NCBI GenBank assembly: GCA_018062515.1
Contig: JAGOSC010000028.1
Span: forward strand, 1 to 36,731
DNA length: 36,731 nucleotides
DNA from: Candidatus Omnitrophota bacterium
GTDB taxonomy: Bacteria > Omnitrophota > Gorgyraeia > Zapsychrales > Zapsychraceae
Direction of reading: 5' to 3'
Below, piece by piece: positions 22,514 through 30,918 of the stretch (positions are counted from its first letter, which is position 1; each line of letters opens with the position of its first letter). The notes under the pieces were generated by a model. That model saw nothing but the letters and a program-made list of their open reading frames with translations. It made no database searches and was not told where the DNA came from. Made by a program: the position numbers and the translations under genes.

Positions 22514-23599
22514 TCAGGAATCCTTGACATCAAAAGGATAAGTCAAAAAAAGCTCTCCATTGATCATCAATTGCCAGGCATGCGGGCCATGATAATGTTT
22601 GCGGGTGGTCAAATCCCTAAAATGATATTGAATCGAAATAGGAATCGTTTTTCCTGGATCAAGCGTAATTTTTTTCCATTTAAATGTTTTTGGATTTTGT
22701 TTTCCATTTTTCTTACAAAAATGGACACGATAATCAAGCAGAAGCTCTTGCGGTTTTTTTCCAATCGACACAATTTCGCCGTTAAAACTAGCCCGTTTCC
22801 CCAAATAAATATTTTTATCCCATCTGATATTATTTAATTTGATCTTAGGTTTTTGCGCATGCCCAAACAGATTTAGCGCGCCTTTATGTCCTTGTTTGAT
22901 TAATGTGCGCATGCCATGACGCACAATCCACTCCGTCGACGGATGTGATCGATCCCAATGACGTATACGTTCAATAATCCAATCCGAATGATCTTTAGAA
23001 ATATCATTAATATGATTGGCGACGGATTTCTGTACATATTTTTCGGAATCTGTCTTAAGTTTCTCAAGAATAGGCCAGGTCAATTCCGGCTTTTCGATGA
23101 GGGCCGGAATTTTTTTCGCCCAAGGAAGGCGCGGACGGCAACCTTCTGACGCCAATCGACGGACATGAATATTCGGCGAATGCGCCCATTTCATCATTTG
23201 CTTCAAGGTTTCGTCAAGATCCATCGACAAAAATGTACGAATCCCTTCTTCCGACGAGGAATACTGTGTAAAATCGTGAAGCGCTTTCATCGACAGGTCA
23301 TAATGTTTTTGTCCGTATTTTGCGACAAAGGTGGGCAAAAAAAGATAAATCAAACAACTATCTTTACCATCAACAAACTTATAAAGGATATTCAGCGCTT
23401 TGGGATAATCCGATGACAAGAATGTACGGCAGACATCAGCCGCACGTTCAATGCGGGCTTTTAATTCCAACTGTTCGAGATCTTTAATCAGAGCCTGATA
23501 AAATTCTTTTTTCTTAAGAGACGGGTACGCCGCACTCATATCATCCGCCAATCGACGGAAAACTTCATGGCTCGTATAAATATCTTTTAGTGTTTTCAT
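22514..23599 (-). CDS. AlkC-like DNA alkylation repair glycosylase
   Basis: A 361-residue HEAT-repeat protein of the AlkC/AlkD superfamily, which excises N3- and N7-alkylated purines. The characteristic text SEGCRPRLPWAKKIPAL (about residues 150-166) and KYVQKSVANHINDISKDH (about 187-204) is clear. After the helical repeats, residues 250-361 form a beta-rich C-terminal domain (KIKLNNIRWDKNIYLGKRAS through ELFLTYPFDV). It matches the Ig-like domain of the long AlkC subgroup. It appears monocistronic. Substrate type is inferred from the family. Confidence 0.85.
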   Translation of the reverse strand: MKTLKDIYTSHEVFRRLADDMSAAYPSLKKKEFYQALIKDLEQLELKARIERAADVCRTFLSSDYPKALNILYKFVDGKDSCLIYLFLPTFVAKYGQKHYDLSMKALHDFTQYSSSEEGIRTFLSMDLDETLKQMMKWAHSPNIHVRRLASEGCRPRLPWAKKIPALIEKPELTWPILEKLKTDSEKYVQKSVANHINDISKDHSDWIIERIRHWDRSHPSTEWIVRHGMRTLIKQGHKGALNLFGHAQKPKIKLNNIRWDKNIYLGKRASFNGEIVSIGKKPQELLLDYRVHFCKKNGKQNPKTFKWKKITLDPGKTIPISIQYHFRDLTTRKHYHGPHAWQLMINGELFLTYPFDVKDS

Positions 23600-23633
23600 T
23601 TGTTACGAACTGTCCCGGGTTGAATCTTTTGAT

Positions 23634-24461
23634 TTATAACGTTTCATTAAACCAATCTTTAAACATGTTTATCGTTCCCTCTTTATCGCTACGATAAATA
23701 TATTCTGAATGTGTGCCTTTTTCCACCATGATTAATTTCTTATTTCCTTGGATTTTTTCATATAACTTTTCGGAGTGCCAAGGTAATATCAACCAATCTT
23801 TTTTACCATGAATGAATAAAGTCGGAATTTTAATATCTTGAACAACATCAATCGGCCTGGTTTTCTTAAGCCATAAATTCCCCATCCGTACACCTTTGCC
23901 AATCCTGCCCTCTCCGATAACATTGTACAGTGCTTCCGATATTTTCATTTTCCAAAAATGTTTCTCAATTTTATCAAAATCTGTTGGCGGGCTGACGACA
24001 ATAAGACTCGTTATTAAGTCAGTCTGGGCTGCGACAATAATACTCGTCGCTGCTCCTAAGGAAAATCCTATAACACCAATGTCTTTGTATTCTTTTTTAG
24101 CATATTCTAATATGGCTTCCAAATCCTGATATTCTTTCGCCGTCCAAACAAAAGGTCCGTCACTTTCCCCATGTCCTCTAAAATCCATGATGATAACATC
24201 ATACTGATCATTTAAATCTTTGGCCATATCCTTGAAAAGAATGGCTTTTTTACTATTAAAATAACCATGCGCTAAAATGATCACTTTGGGATGATTATTT
24301 TTATAATGATCAAAATAAATTTTCTTTTGATCTTTCGTGACCACATGACCGTTTTTGACATTTTGATTTTTCATTGATTGTGCATCTCCTGCGAAAACCA
24401 AACTCGTTAAATACGTGAACAACGTTATTTTAAGAGTTAATATTTTGATTAAGATTTTCAT
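23634..24461 (-). CDS. Exported alpha/beta hydrolase
   Basis: A 275-residue serine hydrolase with an N-terminal signal or anchor (LIKILTLKITLFTYLTSLVFAG). The catalytic triad is S134 in GFSLGAA, D222 in HGKKDW and H251 in KGTHSEY; oxyanion region AHGYFNS. The strand-loop FRGHGES-DGP is typical of BEM46/lysophospholipase-like members. Its first 32 bases overlap the end of the Aas-like gene, with AAAGGA before the ATG. Both being lipid-acting is consistent with a shared role in phospholipid remodelling, but the substrate is inferred from context only. Confidence 0.85.
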   Translation of the reverse strand: MKILIKILTLKITLFTYLTSLVFAGDAQSMKNQNVKNGHVVTKDQKKIYFDHYKNNHPKVIILAHGYFNSKKAILFKDMAKDLNDQYDVIIMDFRGHGESDGPFVWTAKEYQDLEAILEYAKKEYKDIGVIGFSLGAATSIIVAAQTDLITSLIVVSPPTDFDKIEKHFWKMKISEALYNVIGEGRIGKGVRMGNLWLKKTRPIDVVQDIKIPTLFIHGKKDWLILPWHSEKLYEKIQGNKKLIMVEKGTHSEYIYRSDKEGTINMFKDWFNETL

Positions 24462-27400
24462 TAGCTATCCTTTTTATTGCGCCCAAATCAAGCTTCCCTG
24501 TACCTAAAAAAGGTATAGCATCCACTTTTATAAAATGATCCATTGAGGGTAGCCATAAATTTGGCAACCCGCATTTGGATAATTCTTCCAGTAAAGACGG
24601 AATATCAATATCTTTTAAACACAAAACAACAAGCTTTTCCCCTCTTTTATCGTCGGGAACGCCGGTTACCACGCAAATTTGTTCACTGGTATTCAATATA
24701 AACTGAATTTTTTCTTCTATCTTAATATGAGGAACCATTTCTCCGGCAATCTTGCTAAAGCGGCTTAATCGATCCGTAATCGTAATAAATCCGTCATTGT
24801 CGATCTGAGCAATGTCACCGGTTGTATACCAGCCGTCCTTAATCACTTCATTCGTTTTATCCGGTTGATTCAGATAACCTTTCATCACATTCGGCCCTTT
24901 GATGAGCAATACGCCGTTTTGACTGGGCCCAACGGGTTGTAATGTTGCTTGATCAACAATTTTCACCGCAATGCCAGGTAATGGAAGTCCTATGGTTCCT
25001 CGTTTGTGAGCTTTTTGTAAATTTTCCTCTAATTCATTGTCGGGTAAATTAATCGAAACAACCGGGGATAATTCTGTACAGCCATAGCCTTCCATCGGTT
25101 CTATCCCGAATTTGGCTGTGAATTCATTAGCTAAATTATCTTTTAACTTCTCCGCTCCGACGGTAACCATGCGTAAACTTTTAAATTGCTCTGGTTCACA
25201 GCGACGGAGATAGGTCGATAAGAATGTCGGTGTCGCCATTAATATGGTTGTTTTGTGCTCGTTCGCCAATTTTCCGATCACTTTTGCGTCGAGAGGATTC
25301 CCATGATAAACAACGCCGATACCGCTAATCAATGGAAACCACAATGTGCCTGTAAACCCAAAGGAATGAAAAAAAGGCAGCACCCCCAGCATGACATCAT
25401 TATTTTTGATATTAAAGACTTGATATAAACCTTCCAAATTGGACGTAATATTTCCGTGCGTTAACATAACACCTTTGGGCTCGCCGGTACTGCCGCTGGT
25501 GAACATGATGGTCGCTAATTTCTCATGCGCACGATAATCTTTAGGGCCGAATATTAATCGATGAGACAATCTGTTCGGAAAAATAAATGATGCTATTGTC
25601 GCTTTCAATTTATCTTTTCTTGATATTGAATCGATAATGTCTTCAATAAAAATCACTTCGCATGATAAGTTAATTCCTGTTTTCTCAAGAAAGACACGGG
25701 ATGTAATAACATATTGCATGGCGCATTGCTTAAGAGTTGAAATGATGGCTTCTTTAGATGACGTATAATTTATATTAACCGGAACTTTATTCATCATCGA
25801 AATACTGATGTTGACCGAAGCGCCAGCGACCGAAGGCGGAATAAGAACGCCTATCGTTTTTTCTTGATCAAGCTTTGCTCTGAGTTTTCGCGAAAGAGCT
25901 ACGGCGGAAATCAATGTTACAGCATAATTCAGTTTCTTTCCGCTCGAATCCGTTATACAAAATTTGAACGGATGTTTTCTGGCTTCACGCCAAAAATTTT
26001 CTGGTAAAGTCATTTTATCTTCCAAACGATATTGAAAAGCCTCGGCTCCCAATTCCATAATATGCGAACGTATTTCGAAAGCCGTTGTCGTCGATGACAG
26101 CGGGTCTCCGAAGGAAACCGTTACCGGATAAGGAAAAATCTTTGGCCATTTCCATAAAAATTTTCCATTTTCCCAACTGAAAATACTTCCCCAAATACGA
26201 TCGAGATGTATAGGAATAATCGGACATTCCACACCTTTAACGATATGTTCAACGCCTCCGCTGAATTTTAAGGTATTACCGGTGCGCGTCAATTGTCCTT
26301 CGGGAAAAATACAAACCAATTCACCATTTTTTAATGCTTCTTTGGCAGTATTGAGCGCCCTGATGATTTCTTTAGGACTATCCTTGTGATCGATGGGAAT
26401 GACACGCGCGAATTTGACGAACGGATTTAAAAACGGCCACTTATAAACATCCCGGCTCATCACAAATCGTATTGGCCTTTGCACGGTGACCACCAACAAA
26501 ACAGCGTCGACAAATGATACATGATTAGAAACCAGTAAAGCCCCGCCCTTGTCAGGAACCTTATGCCGATTTATTACTCTGATTTTATAAAGTGTGTTGG
26601 CTAGTAACCAAACGACTAACCGGACCAAGGCATAAGGAAGTATACGGCAAACATAAATGGTTCCCAATATGGTCGTAATACCTAATAACATAAATGTATT
26701 AGCAGGATTGACTTTTAAAATCTCACCAAAAACGAAAATACTCAGTGAGGCTATAAGAATAGCTAAGAAAGAGAAGAAATTATTTGTCGATAAGATTCTT
26801 CCCCGCTGATCGACGGGGCTTTCGTATTGAATTAAAGTATTCAACGGTACGATATAAAATCCGCTCGATAGTCCCAATAAAAACAGCGTCATAAAGACCG
26901 CGTAATACGAATGATAATTAATGCCTAACAAGAATGAAAATAGGCTTAAGCCTATGGCGCCTAGAGGAACAAGTCCCAATTCGATTTTCTGGTCGGAGAA
27001 TCGTCCCGCCATAAAACCGCCGATCGCAATTCCCAAAGACGTACTAACTAACAGAATGCTCGCTAAAAGCGTATCGACGCCCATCATGGTACGCGCGTAT
27101 AACAAAATATTCGGCTGAAAAATTCCCCCCAAGAAAGAGAAATATACGAGGCCTAGGATGGATAAAAAAATCGGCCTCATTGTTTTTATATAAGCAACGT
27201 TACCGATAATTTCTTTGATAAAATTCCATTCGATTTTCCGTTTTGACCCCGAGGGGGGAACGCGCGGAATAAATAAACTGGTTAAAATGCCGATAATGGA
27301 AAGAGTAATGAAGACAAAATAAACCTTATATACTTCTGAATTAAAAATTTGTAAAAGATATCCTCCGCCCGCTTGACCCAAAATAATGGCCGCGTATGTA

Positions 27401-27837
27401 AACATTTGCATTTGACCATTCCCCTCGGAAAGATCATTCTTATCCAATATTTCAGGTAATATGCCGTATTTGGAAGGACTAAAGAAGGCGCTGTGAAGGC
27501 CCATTAAAAATAATATCAAGAGCATACCACCAACATTATTGTTGGAAAATATCAATAGGCCCAGCAGCAATATAAAGAATTCCGCGACTTTAGCTGTAAT
27601 TATTATTGTTTTTTTACTAAATCGGTCGGCCAAATAACCGGCGTATGTAGAAAATAATAGAAAAGGTAAAATAAAAAGCGCGCTAGCTAATGAAACATAT
27701 AATGTTCCCATTCCTTGTTTAGTGAATTGATCAATGATGATAAAAATGACAGTCACTTTGAGGGCATTATCATTGAACGCTTCTAAGAATTGCGTAACAA
27801 TTAACGCGTAAAATCCTTTTTTCTTTTGATTATCCAT
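24430..27837 (-). CDS. aas: Trifunctional MFS / acyltransferase / acyl-ACP synthetase (Aas-like)
   Basis: A 1135-residue three-part protein. Residues 1-405 are an MFS transporter of the LplT lysophospholipid type (12 helices; FNDNALKVTVIFI and GYLADRFSKKTI). Residues about 425-610 are a PlsC acyltransferase (NHVSFVDAVLL near 434, FPEGQLTRTG near 509). Residues about 640-1130 are an AMP-forming acyl synthetase (MFTSGSTGEPKGVMLTHG near 780; YGCTELSPVVS; GWYTTGDIAQ). Together they would import lysophospholipid across the inner membrane, activate a fatty acid and re-acylate it. In E. coli LplT and Aas are separate; fused forms are known in other bacteria. AAGGAA precedes the ATG. Confidence 0.93.
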   Translation of the reverse strand: MDNQKKKGFYALIVTQFLEAFNDNALKVTVIFIIIDQFTKQGMGTLYVSLASALFILPFLLFSTYAGYLADRFSKKTIIITAKVAEFFILLLGLLIFSNNNVGGMLLILFLMGLHSAFFSPSKYGILPEILDKNDLSEGNGQMQMFTYAAIILGQAGGGYLLQIFNSEVYKVYFVFITLSIIGILTSLFIPRVPPSGSKRKIEWNFIKEIIGNVAYIKTMRPIFLSILGLVYFSFLGGIFQPNILLYARTMMGVDTLLASILLVSTSLGIAIGGFMAGRFSDQKIELGLVPLGAIGLSLFSFLLGINYHSYYAVFMTLFLLGLSSGFYIVPLNTLIQYESPVDQRGRILSTNNFFSFLAILIASLSIFVFGEILKVNPANTFMLLGITTILGTIYVCRILPYALVRLVVWLLANTLYKIRVINRHKVPDKGGALLVSNHVSFVDAVLLVVTVQRPIRFVMSRDVYKWPFLNPFVKFARVIPIDHKDSPKEIIRALNTAKEALKNGELVCIFPEGQLTRTGNTLKFSGGVEHIVKGVECPIIPIHLDRIWGSIFSWENGKFLWKWPKIFPYPVTVSFGDPLSSTTTAFEIRSHIMELGAEAFQYRLEDKMTLPENFWREARKHPFKFCITDSSGKKLNYAVTLISAVALSRKLRAKLDQEKTIGVLIPPSVAGASVNISISMMNKVPVNINYTSSKEAIISTLKQCAMQYVITSRVFLEKTGINLSCEVIFIEDIIDSISRKDKLKATIASFIFPNRLSHRLIFGPKDYRAHEKLATIMFTSGSTGEPKGVMLTHGNITSNLEGLYQVFNIKNNDVMLGVLPFFHSFGFTGTLWFPLISGIGVVYHGNPLDAKVIGKLANEHKTTILMATPTFLSTYLRRCEPEQFKSLRMVTVGAEKLKDNLANEFTAKFGIEPMEGYGCTELSPVVSINLPDNELEENLQKAHKRGTIGLPLPGIAVKIVDQATLQPVGPSQNGVLLIKGPNVMKGYLNQPDKTNEVIKDGWYTTGDIAQIDNDGFITITDRLSRFSKIAGEMVPHIKIEEKIQFILNTSEQICVVTGVPDDKRGEKLVVLCLKDIDIPSLLEELSKCGLPNLWLPSMDHFIKVDAIPFLGTGKLDLGAIKRIANENLNQNINS

Positions 27838-27891
27838 TCTTGGATTCCTTTTTGATTTCTGCTCTAAAATTATTCCGATTCTTATACAACA

Positions 27892-28359
27892 TCAACGCTG
27901 AAACTTCCTTTTATACAAAATAACCGAGATAAAACCCAACAACAAGCCAAAAAGTAATAATAGCATTACCATAAAGACTACGAGCAGAGGAGAATTTGTG
28001 TCTGTTATCAGCCAGCTTGCGATGCCGAAACTTATCTTATAGAAAATCATGTACACATATAGAATTGGCAACAACAAAAAATATAACATCACCAACAACG
28101 GATTGCCTGATTCAGCTGCAAAAGCTGCCACAATAGATAAAAAATTAAGAATTGTAAAAACAATCGGAAAAGCCCACAAAAAAGTACATTGTTTTACTGT
28201 AAATGTCTTCGGTACAAAAGCTTTTCCAGTAGCGGGCTCAGGAGAAATTAAACTTTCATTACTTTTAGACACACCTTTCCCATCTTTCAAACTGCCCAAC
28301 AACCCGATAGCTCCTATTCCTATAAAAAGCACACCCAATAAAACAACCAATATTGTCAT
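27892..28359 (-). CDS. Small multi-pass membrane protein
   Basis: A 155-residue hypothetical protein with an N-terminal helix (MTILVVLLGVLFIGIGAIGL), two or three middle helices (CTFLWAFPIVFTILNFLSIV, LLVMLYFLLLPILYVYMIF) and a C-terminal one (LLVVFMVMLLLLFGLLLGF). It has a Ser/Gly linker near residues 22-45. It overlaps the upstream gene's stop in an ATGA and has GGAGG nearby, so it is coupled to 28356-28835. Last gene of a three-gene unit preceded by an operator-like palindrome. No family is recognised. Confidence 0.65.
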   Translation of the reverse strand: MTILVVLLGVLFIGIGAIGLLGSLKDGKGVSKSNESLISPEPATGKAFVPKTFTVKQCTFLWAFPIVFTILNFLSIVAAFAAESGNPLLVMLYFLLLPILYVYMIFYKISFGIASWLITDTNSPLLVVFMVMLLLLFGLLLGFISVILYKRKFQR

Positions 28360-28835
28360 TTAAAACCTCCTTCTATTTTACTCCTATCATTTAATTTCAT
28401 ATAACTACAGAAAAGGATGACGACGAACGCAATCAATAATGATAAAAATCGCATCCAATCCTGAAGCTCCGACCAGTACCAGCAATATCCATTCACTAAA
28501 CTGAATATTCCTCCAAATATTAGCCCGGCACCAATGGCTTGTACGGATATTACAGACCCGACGACGATGGCGATTATTCCAACGGGAAGGGCTACGCAAA
28601 AGAGTTTTTCCTCAAATTTCTTTCTTTTAAAACTGAATTCCTGGTCTTTTTTTCTTCTTTCTTCTGTAAGTTTTTTCTTTTCCTCAACAGAAGCATTCTG
28701 ATAATCCTGATAATAATATGATTCATATTGATCACCCCATTTTGGTTCCGGGCTAAAAGTTTTTACTCCATAATGAACCAGCATAGGAAGAATAATCGCG
28801 ATTCCAAAACCAACAGCTATTTTTTTTGCTAACAT
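28356..28835 (-). CDS. Small membrane protein with basic coiled segment
   Basis: A 159-residue hypothetical protein. One helix lies at the N-terminus (KKIAVGFGIAIILPMLVHYG), then a hydrophilic segment (YYYQDYQNASVEEKKKLTEE with a following basic helix). Three further hydrophobic stretches follow at about 75-150 (FCVALPVGIIAIVVGSVI, AGLIFGGIFSLVNGYCW, FLSLLIAFVVILFCSY). GGAGG precedes the ATG. It sits between the 66-residue gene and the 155-residue membrane gene, with 20 bases and a 4-base overlap. No family is recognised. Confidence 0.65.
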   Translation of the reverse strand: MLAKKIAVGFGIAIILPMLVHYGVKTFSPEPKWGDQYESYYYQDYQNASVEEKKKLTEERRKKDQEFSFKRKKFEEKLFCVALPVGIIAIVVGSVISVQAIGAGLIFGGIFSLVNGYCWYWSELQDWMRFLSLLIAFVVILFCSYMKLNDRSKIEGGFK

Positions 28836-28855
28836 CGTGAACCTCCATGTGATTG

Positions 28856-29056
28856 TTAATCAAATAATTGATTATGCTTAATTTCAGAACGATAAAGAAC
28901 TTGGTCGATTACCACTCGTCCGTTATGAAGCTTGATAACTTCTCTTGTAATGCACTCCGGGTGGCGGCCATTGAAAATAATTTCATTAACGAGTTCTTTA
29001 ACACCAACCGTGTTTCCATCTTCATCTTTGATCATTTCTTCCAGAATAATTTCCAC
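28856..29056 (-). CDS. Small soluble protein of unknown function
   Basis: A 66-residue acidic protein starting at GTG 29056 with AAAAGGAGG directly upstream. It has no membrane segment and is predicted to be beta/alpha mixed (MIKDEDGNTVGVKELVNEII, then HPECITREVIKLHNGRVVID). It heads the three-gene unit 29056-27892. The 22-base palindrome-containing sequence at 29079-29100, also found before the desaturase gene, lies about 25 bases upstream. No family is recognised. Confidence 0.65.
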   Translation of the reverse strand: MEIILEEMIKDEDGNTVGVKELVNEIIFNGRHPECITREVIKLHNGRVVIDQVLYRSEIKHNQLFD

Positions 29057-29080
29057 TTTACCTCCTTTTAATTATTAAAT

Positions 29081-29098
29081 TAGTTAACCATTCAACTA
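29081..29098 (-). promoter_or_regulatory. Operator-like palindrome, copy A
   Basis: TAGTTAACCATTCAACTA (plus strand) has inverted TAGTT/AACTA arms and is identical to copy B at 29726-29743. Identity extends two bases on each side. It lies upstream of the GTG of the 66-residue gene, between that gene and the desaturase. It is the likely binding site of the MarR-family regulator at 29763-30230. Confidence 0.6.
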
Positions 29099-29103
29099 TA
29101 TGG

Positions 29104-29655
29104 TTAAAAAAATTTAGGATTCACTGAGAAATCATAACGAGAAATTCCTGTAAATTTATAAATACCTTTTTCTAAATTGTCCCAGAAATGCATTTTATCT
29201 AATATCGGGTTTAAATAATTAGTGATGACACAGTAAGCACAATCATTTGGACTTTTGTGATGCGCGGAATGGTGCCGTCGAGTCTGGATAACCCTTAAAT
29301 CTTGCAAAAATGTAATGACCGGCCCATTTTCCTTTTTAGTTCTGTGAGACCATTTATGTACTTCTTGCCCATTGATTGCAATAAAAAGCGTCAGTACCGT
29401 CATCCAATTAAAACCAAAAATGAGATTTATGCCCAACCCAAAAATACTGGCAACTAACATTGGCGCCCAGGTACTTTTTATCCAAGAATTCTTTGTAAAT
29501 TCTCTTGGCTTATAATGATGAAGTATGACCGGATCGGTAATATGCCGCTTAATAAAAGCATTGTCTTTTGGCGAGTATGCATCAACCACCCAATGAGAAA
29601 CCCCGCTTAAAAAATCAGCAATCAGTAAACAAATTATTATTTGTAATATAAACAT
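29104..29655 (-). CDS. CarF/TMEM189-type lipid desaturase
   Basis: A 183-residue membrane protein of the Kua/TMEM189 family. Members include plasmanylethanolamine desaturase (CarF in Myxococcus, PEDS1 in animals), which makes the vinyl-ether bond of plasmalogens, and plant FAD4. The histidine pattern expected for the di-iron site is present: SHWVVDAY (H21), HHYKP (H46, H47), GQEVHKWSH (H100, H104) and RRHHSAHH (H128, H129, H132, H133). The ending YCVITNYLNPILDKMHFWDN is also typical. Two or three helices flank these. It has AAAGGAGA before the ATG. Its promoter region carries operator copy B and its regulator gene lies upstream. The reaction needs O2, which is noteworthy if the host is anaerobic. 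Confidence 0.85.
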   Translation of the reverse strand: MFILQIIICLLIADFLSGVSHWVVDAYSPKDNAFIKRHITDPVILHHYKPREFTKNSWIKSTWAPMLVASIFGLGINLIFGFNWMTVLTLFIAINGQEVHKWSHRTKKENGPVITFLQDLRVIQTRRHHSAHHKSPNDCAYCVITNYLNPILDKMHFWDNLEKGIYKFTGISRYDFSVNPKFF

Positions 29656-29725
29656 CTTATTCTCCTTTTAAAAAATTCCTGTTGTTTGATTTCATCGTTT
29701 TTATTTTCATTTTTCCTGCTATATT

Positions 29726-29743
29726 TAGTTAACCATTCAACTA
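29726..29743 (-). promoter_or_regulatory. Operator-like palindrome, copy B
   Basis: TAGTTAACCATTCAACTA again, identical to copy A, positioned between the marR terminator and the desaturase start. On the minus strand it follows TTTATATAG, so it would overlap or abut the -10 region. It is a likely regulator-binding site for the desaturase gene. Confidence 0.6.
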
Positions 29744-29750
29744 TATAAAC

Positions 29751-29776
29751 AAAAAAAAGATCCTACTGGATCTTTT
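29751..29776 (-). terminator. Terminator overlapping marR stop
   Basis: AAAAGATCC and GGATCTTTT pair around AGTA on the minus strand, followed by a run of Ts (8 in total). The stem contains the marR stop codon, so the gene and its terminator overlap. It separates marR from the desaturase gene transcript. Confidence 0.75.
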
Positions 29777-30230
29777 CAAACCACTCGATTAATAACTCAG
29801 ATAGTTGTTTTTGTTTATCTTTAGGCAAATAACTGATTTGTTCTTTAACTTTTGCGTTATAACCTTCCCATACGGAATCCAATAGGTCATTCCCTTTTTT
29901 GGTAATCTTCACAATATTAACCCGTCTATCTCCCTCTAATGCACTTCGGGTGACGAGATTGTCATTTTCTAATTTATCAATCATTTTGGTCATGTTGGAA
30001 GGTGTTACGATAAGATGTTTACTGACTTGAACTTGGGGAATTCCGTTTGGGCCGCCTTGATGTTTAATGGTGATGAGAATGTTGAGTTTACCGATGGTTA
30101 AATCATAATCGCGAAGGTAATTGGCGATACGGTTGTCGATGATGCTGAAGATTAGGGCCAGGCTGTAAACAATCTCTTCGTGAACCTTGCCTGCGCTTTT
30201 ATCTATACCGAATGTCTTTAAATCTGCCAT
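29763..30230 (-). CDS. MarR-family transcriptional regulator
   Basis: A 155-residue winged-helix regulator of the MarR family. The helix-turn-helix and wing are visible: VQVSKHLIVTPSNMTKMIDK (recognition helix region), LENDNLVTRS, then EGDRRVNIVKITKKGNDLLD. It would act as a dimer. The same half-site TAGTTGAATG lies between the -35 and -10 of its own promoter, before the desaturase, and before the small membrane gene unit, so autoregulation and control of those genes is likely. The ligand is unknown; lipid or oxidative signals are plausible given the desaturase. Confidence 0.9.
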   Translation of the reverse strand: MADLKTFGIDKSAGKVHEEIVYSLALIFSIIDNRIANYLRDYDLTIGKLNILITIKHQGGPNGIPQVQVSKHLIVTPSNMTKMIDKLENDNLVTRSALEGDRRVNIVKITKKGNDLLDSVWEGYNAKVKEQISYLPKDKQKQLSELLIEWFEKIQ

Positions 30231-30253
30231 GCCTGATCTCCTAATTTATTTAA

Positions 30254-30282
30254 AGTGTATCATTCAACTATTAACTTGTCAA
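30254..30282 (-). promoter_or_regulatory. marR promoter with operator half-site
   Basis: TTGACA (30277-30282), 17 bases, then TACACT (30254-30259) on the minus strand. The spacer contains TAGTTGAATG (30261-30270), the half-site of operator copies A and B. A protein bound there would block the polymerase, as expected for autorepression. Confidence 0.6.
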
Positions 30283-30330
30283 TATATTACTTTTACTTTT
30301 TCCAAGGCTTTGGAACTACTACAATAAACC

Positions 30331-30366
30331 AAAAAACCTACTCTCCTCGTCGGAAAATAGGGTTTT
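30331..30366 (-). terminator. Terminator-like hairpin after tRNA-tail repeat
   Basis: On the minus strand AAAACCCTATTTTCC and GGAGAGTAGGTTTTTT pair (one bulged C and one mismatch or wobble) around GACGA, and end in six Ts. It follows the first copy of the tRNA-fMet 3'-tail repeat, so that copy keeps the same order as the real tRNA: tail, then terminator. Confidence 0.5.
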
Positions 30367-30388
30367 ATATGGTTGCGGGGGCCAGATT
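30363..30388 (-). repeat. Duplicate tRNA-fMet 3' tail (copy 1)
   Basis: A 26-base exact direct repeat of 30526-30551. It holds the last 19 bases of tRNA-fMet on the minus strand (AATCTGGCCCCCGCAACCA) plus seven bases beyond the CCA. The rest of the tRNA is missing; upstream on the minus strand is a different structured sequence (GACCCGAAGGGGAGTGC). Either a decayed tandem tRNA or an attachment-site-like footprint. Confidence 0.75.
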
Positions 30389-30500
30389 GCACTCCCCTTC
30401 GGGTCGTGGATTGGTTTCTTTTCTCAATGGTTGAAGATGAAACCAATAGAACTTATCCGCCTTTGGCGGGCTCCCTTCATTCACTGACCCTATCAAATAT

Positions 30501-30529
30501 AAAAGGAAAGCCCATTGGGCTTTCCTTTT
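30501..30529 (-). terminator. Terminator after tRNA-fMet
   Basis: AAAAGGAAAGCCC and GGGCTTTCCTTTT form a perfect 13-bp stem with a three-base loop; on the minus strand it continues with ATATTTG. It begins four bases after the tRNA 3' end and terminates the eno-ftsB-tRNA unit. Confidence 0.8.
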
Positions 30530-30532
30530 ATA

Positions 30533-30609
<77 letters not shown>

Positions 30610-30618
30610 ATATCTGAT

Positions 30619-30897
30619 TTACTTACTGCTGTTTACAGGAACGGGTGAGATTCGATAAATCACTTCACCATCACGAACTAAACCCATTTTTTCCCTGGCG
30701 ACCTTCTCTAAATATACCGGATCATCTTCTAACTTACGTCTTTCTTCCGTCAATTCCGCATTCTGACGCTTGAGTTCATATATCTCTTTAAGATATTGCC
30801 GGTTTTTTTCCTGAAGCAACTGCTTCTGTGAAAAAGTCGGCAAAAACAGCAACAATATAAAAAAAGCGACGGCAAATAATATAAACGCATTTTTCAT
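30619..30897 (-). CDS. ftsB: FtsB/DivIC-type cell-division protein
   Basis: A 92-residue bitopic protein of the septum-formation-initiator family. A short N-terminus is followed by one membrane helix (FILFAVAFFILLLFLPTF), then a coiled coil (QLLQEKNRQYLKEIYELKRQ and NAELTEERRKLEDD), and the family's closing motif YLEKVAREKMGLVRDGEVIY. FtsB links FtsQ and FtsL in the divisome. It lies 21 bases downstream of enolase, the usual eno-ftsB arrangement, and upstream of tRNA-fMet. Confidence 0.93.
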   Translation of the reverse strand: MKNAFILFAVAFFILLLFLPTFSQKQLLQEKNRQYLKEIYELKRQNAELTEERRKLEDDPVYLEKVAREKMGLVRDGEVIYRISPVPVNSSK

Positions 30898-30918
30898 ATG
30901 ACGTCACGACTAACTAAA

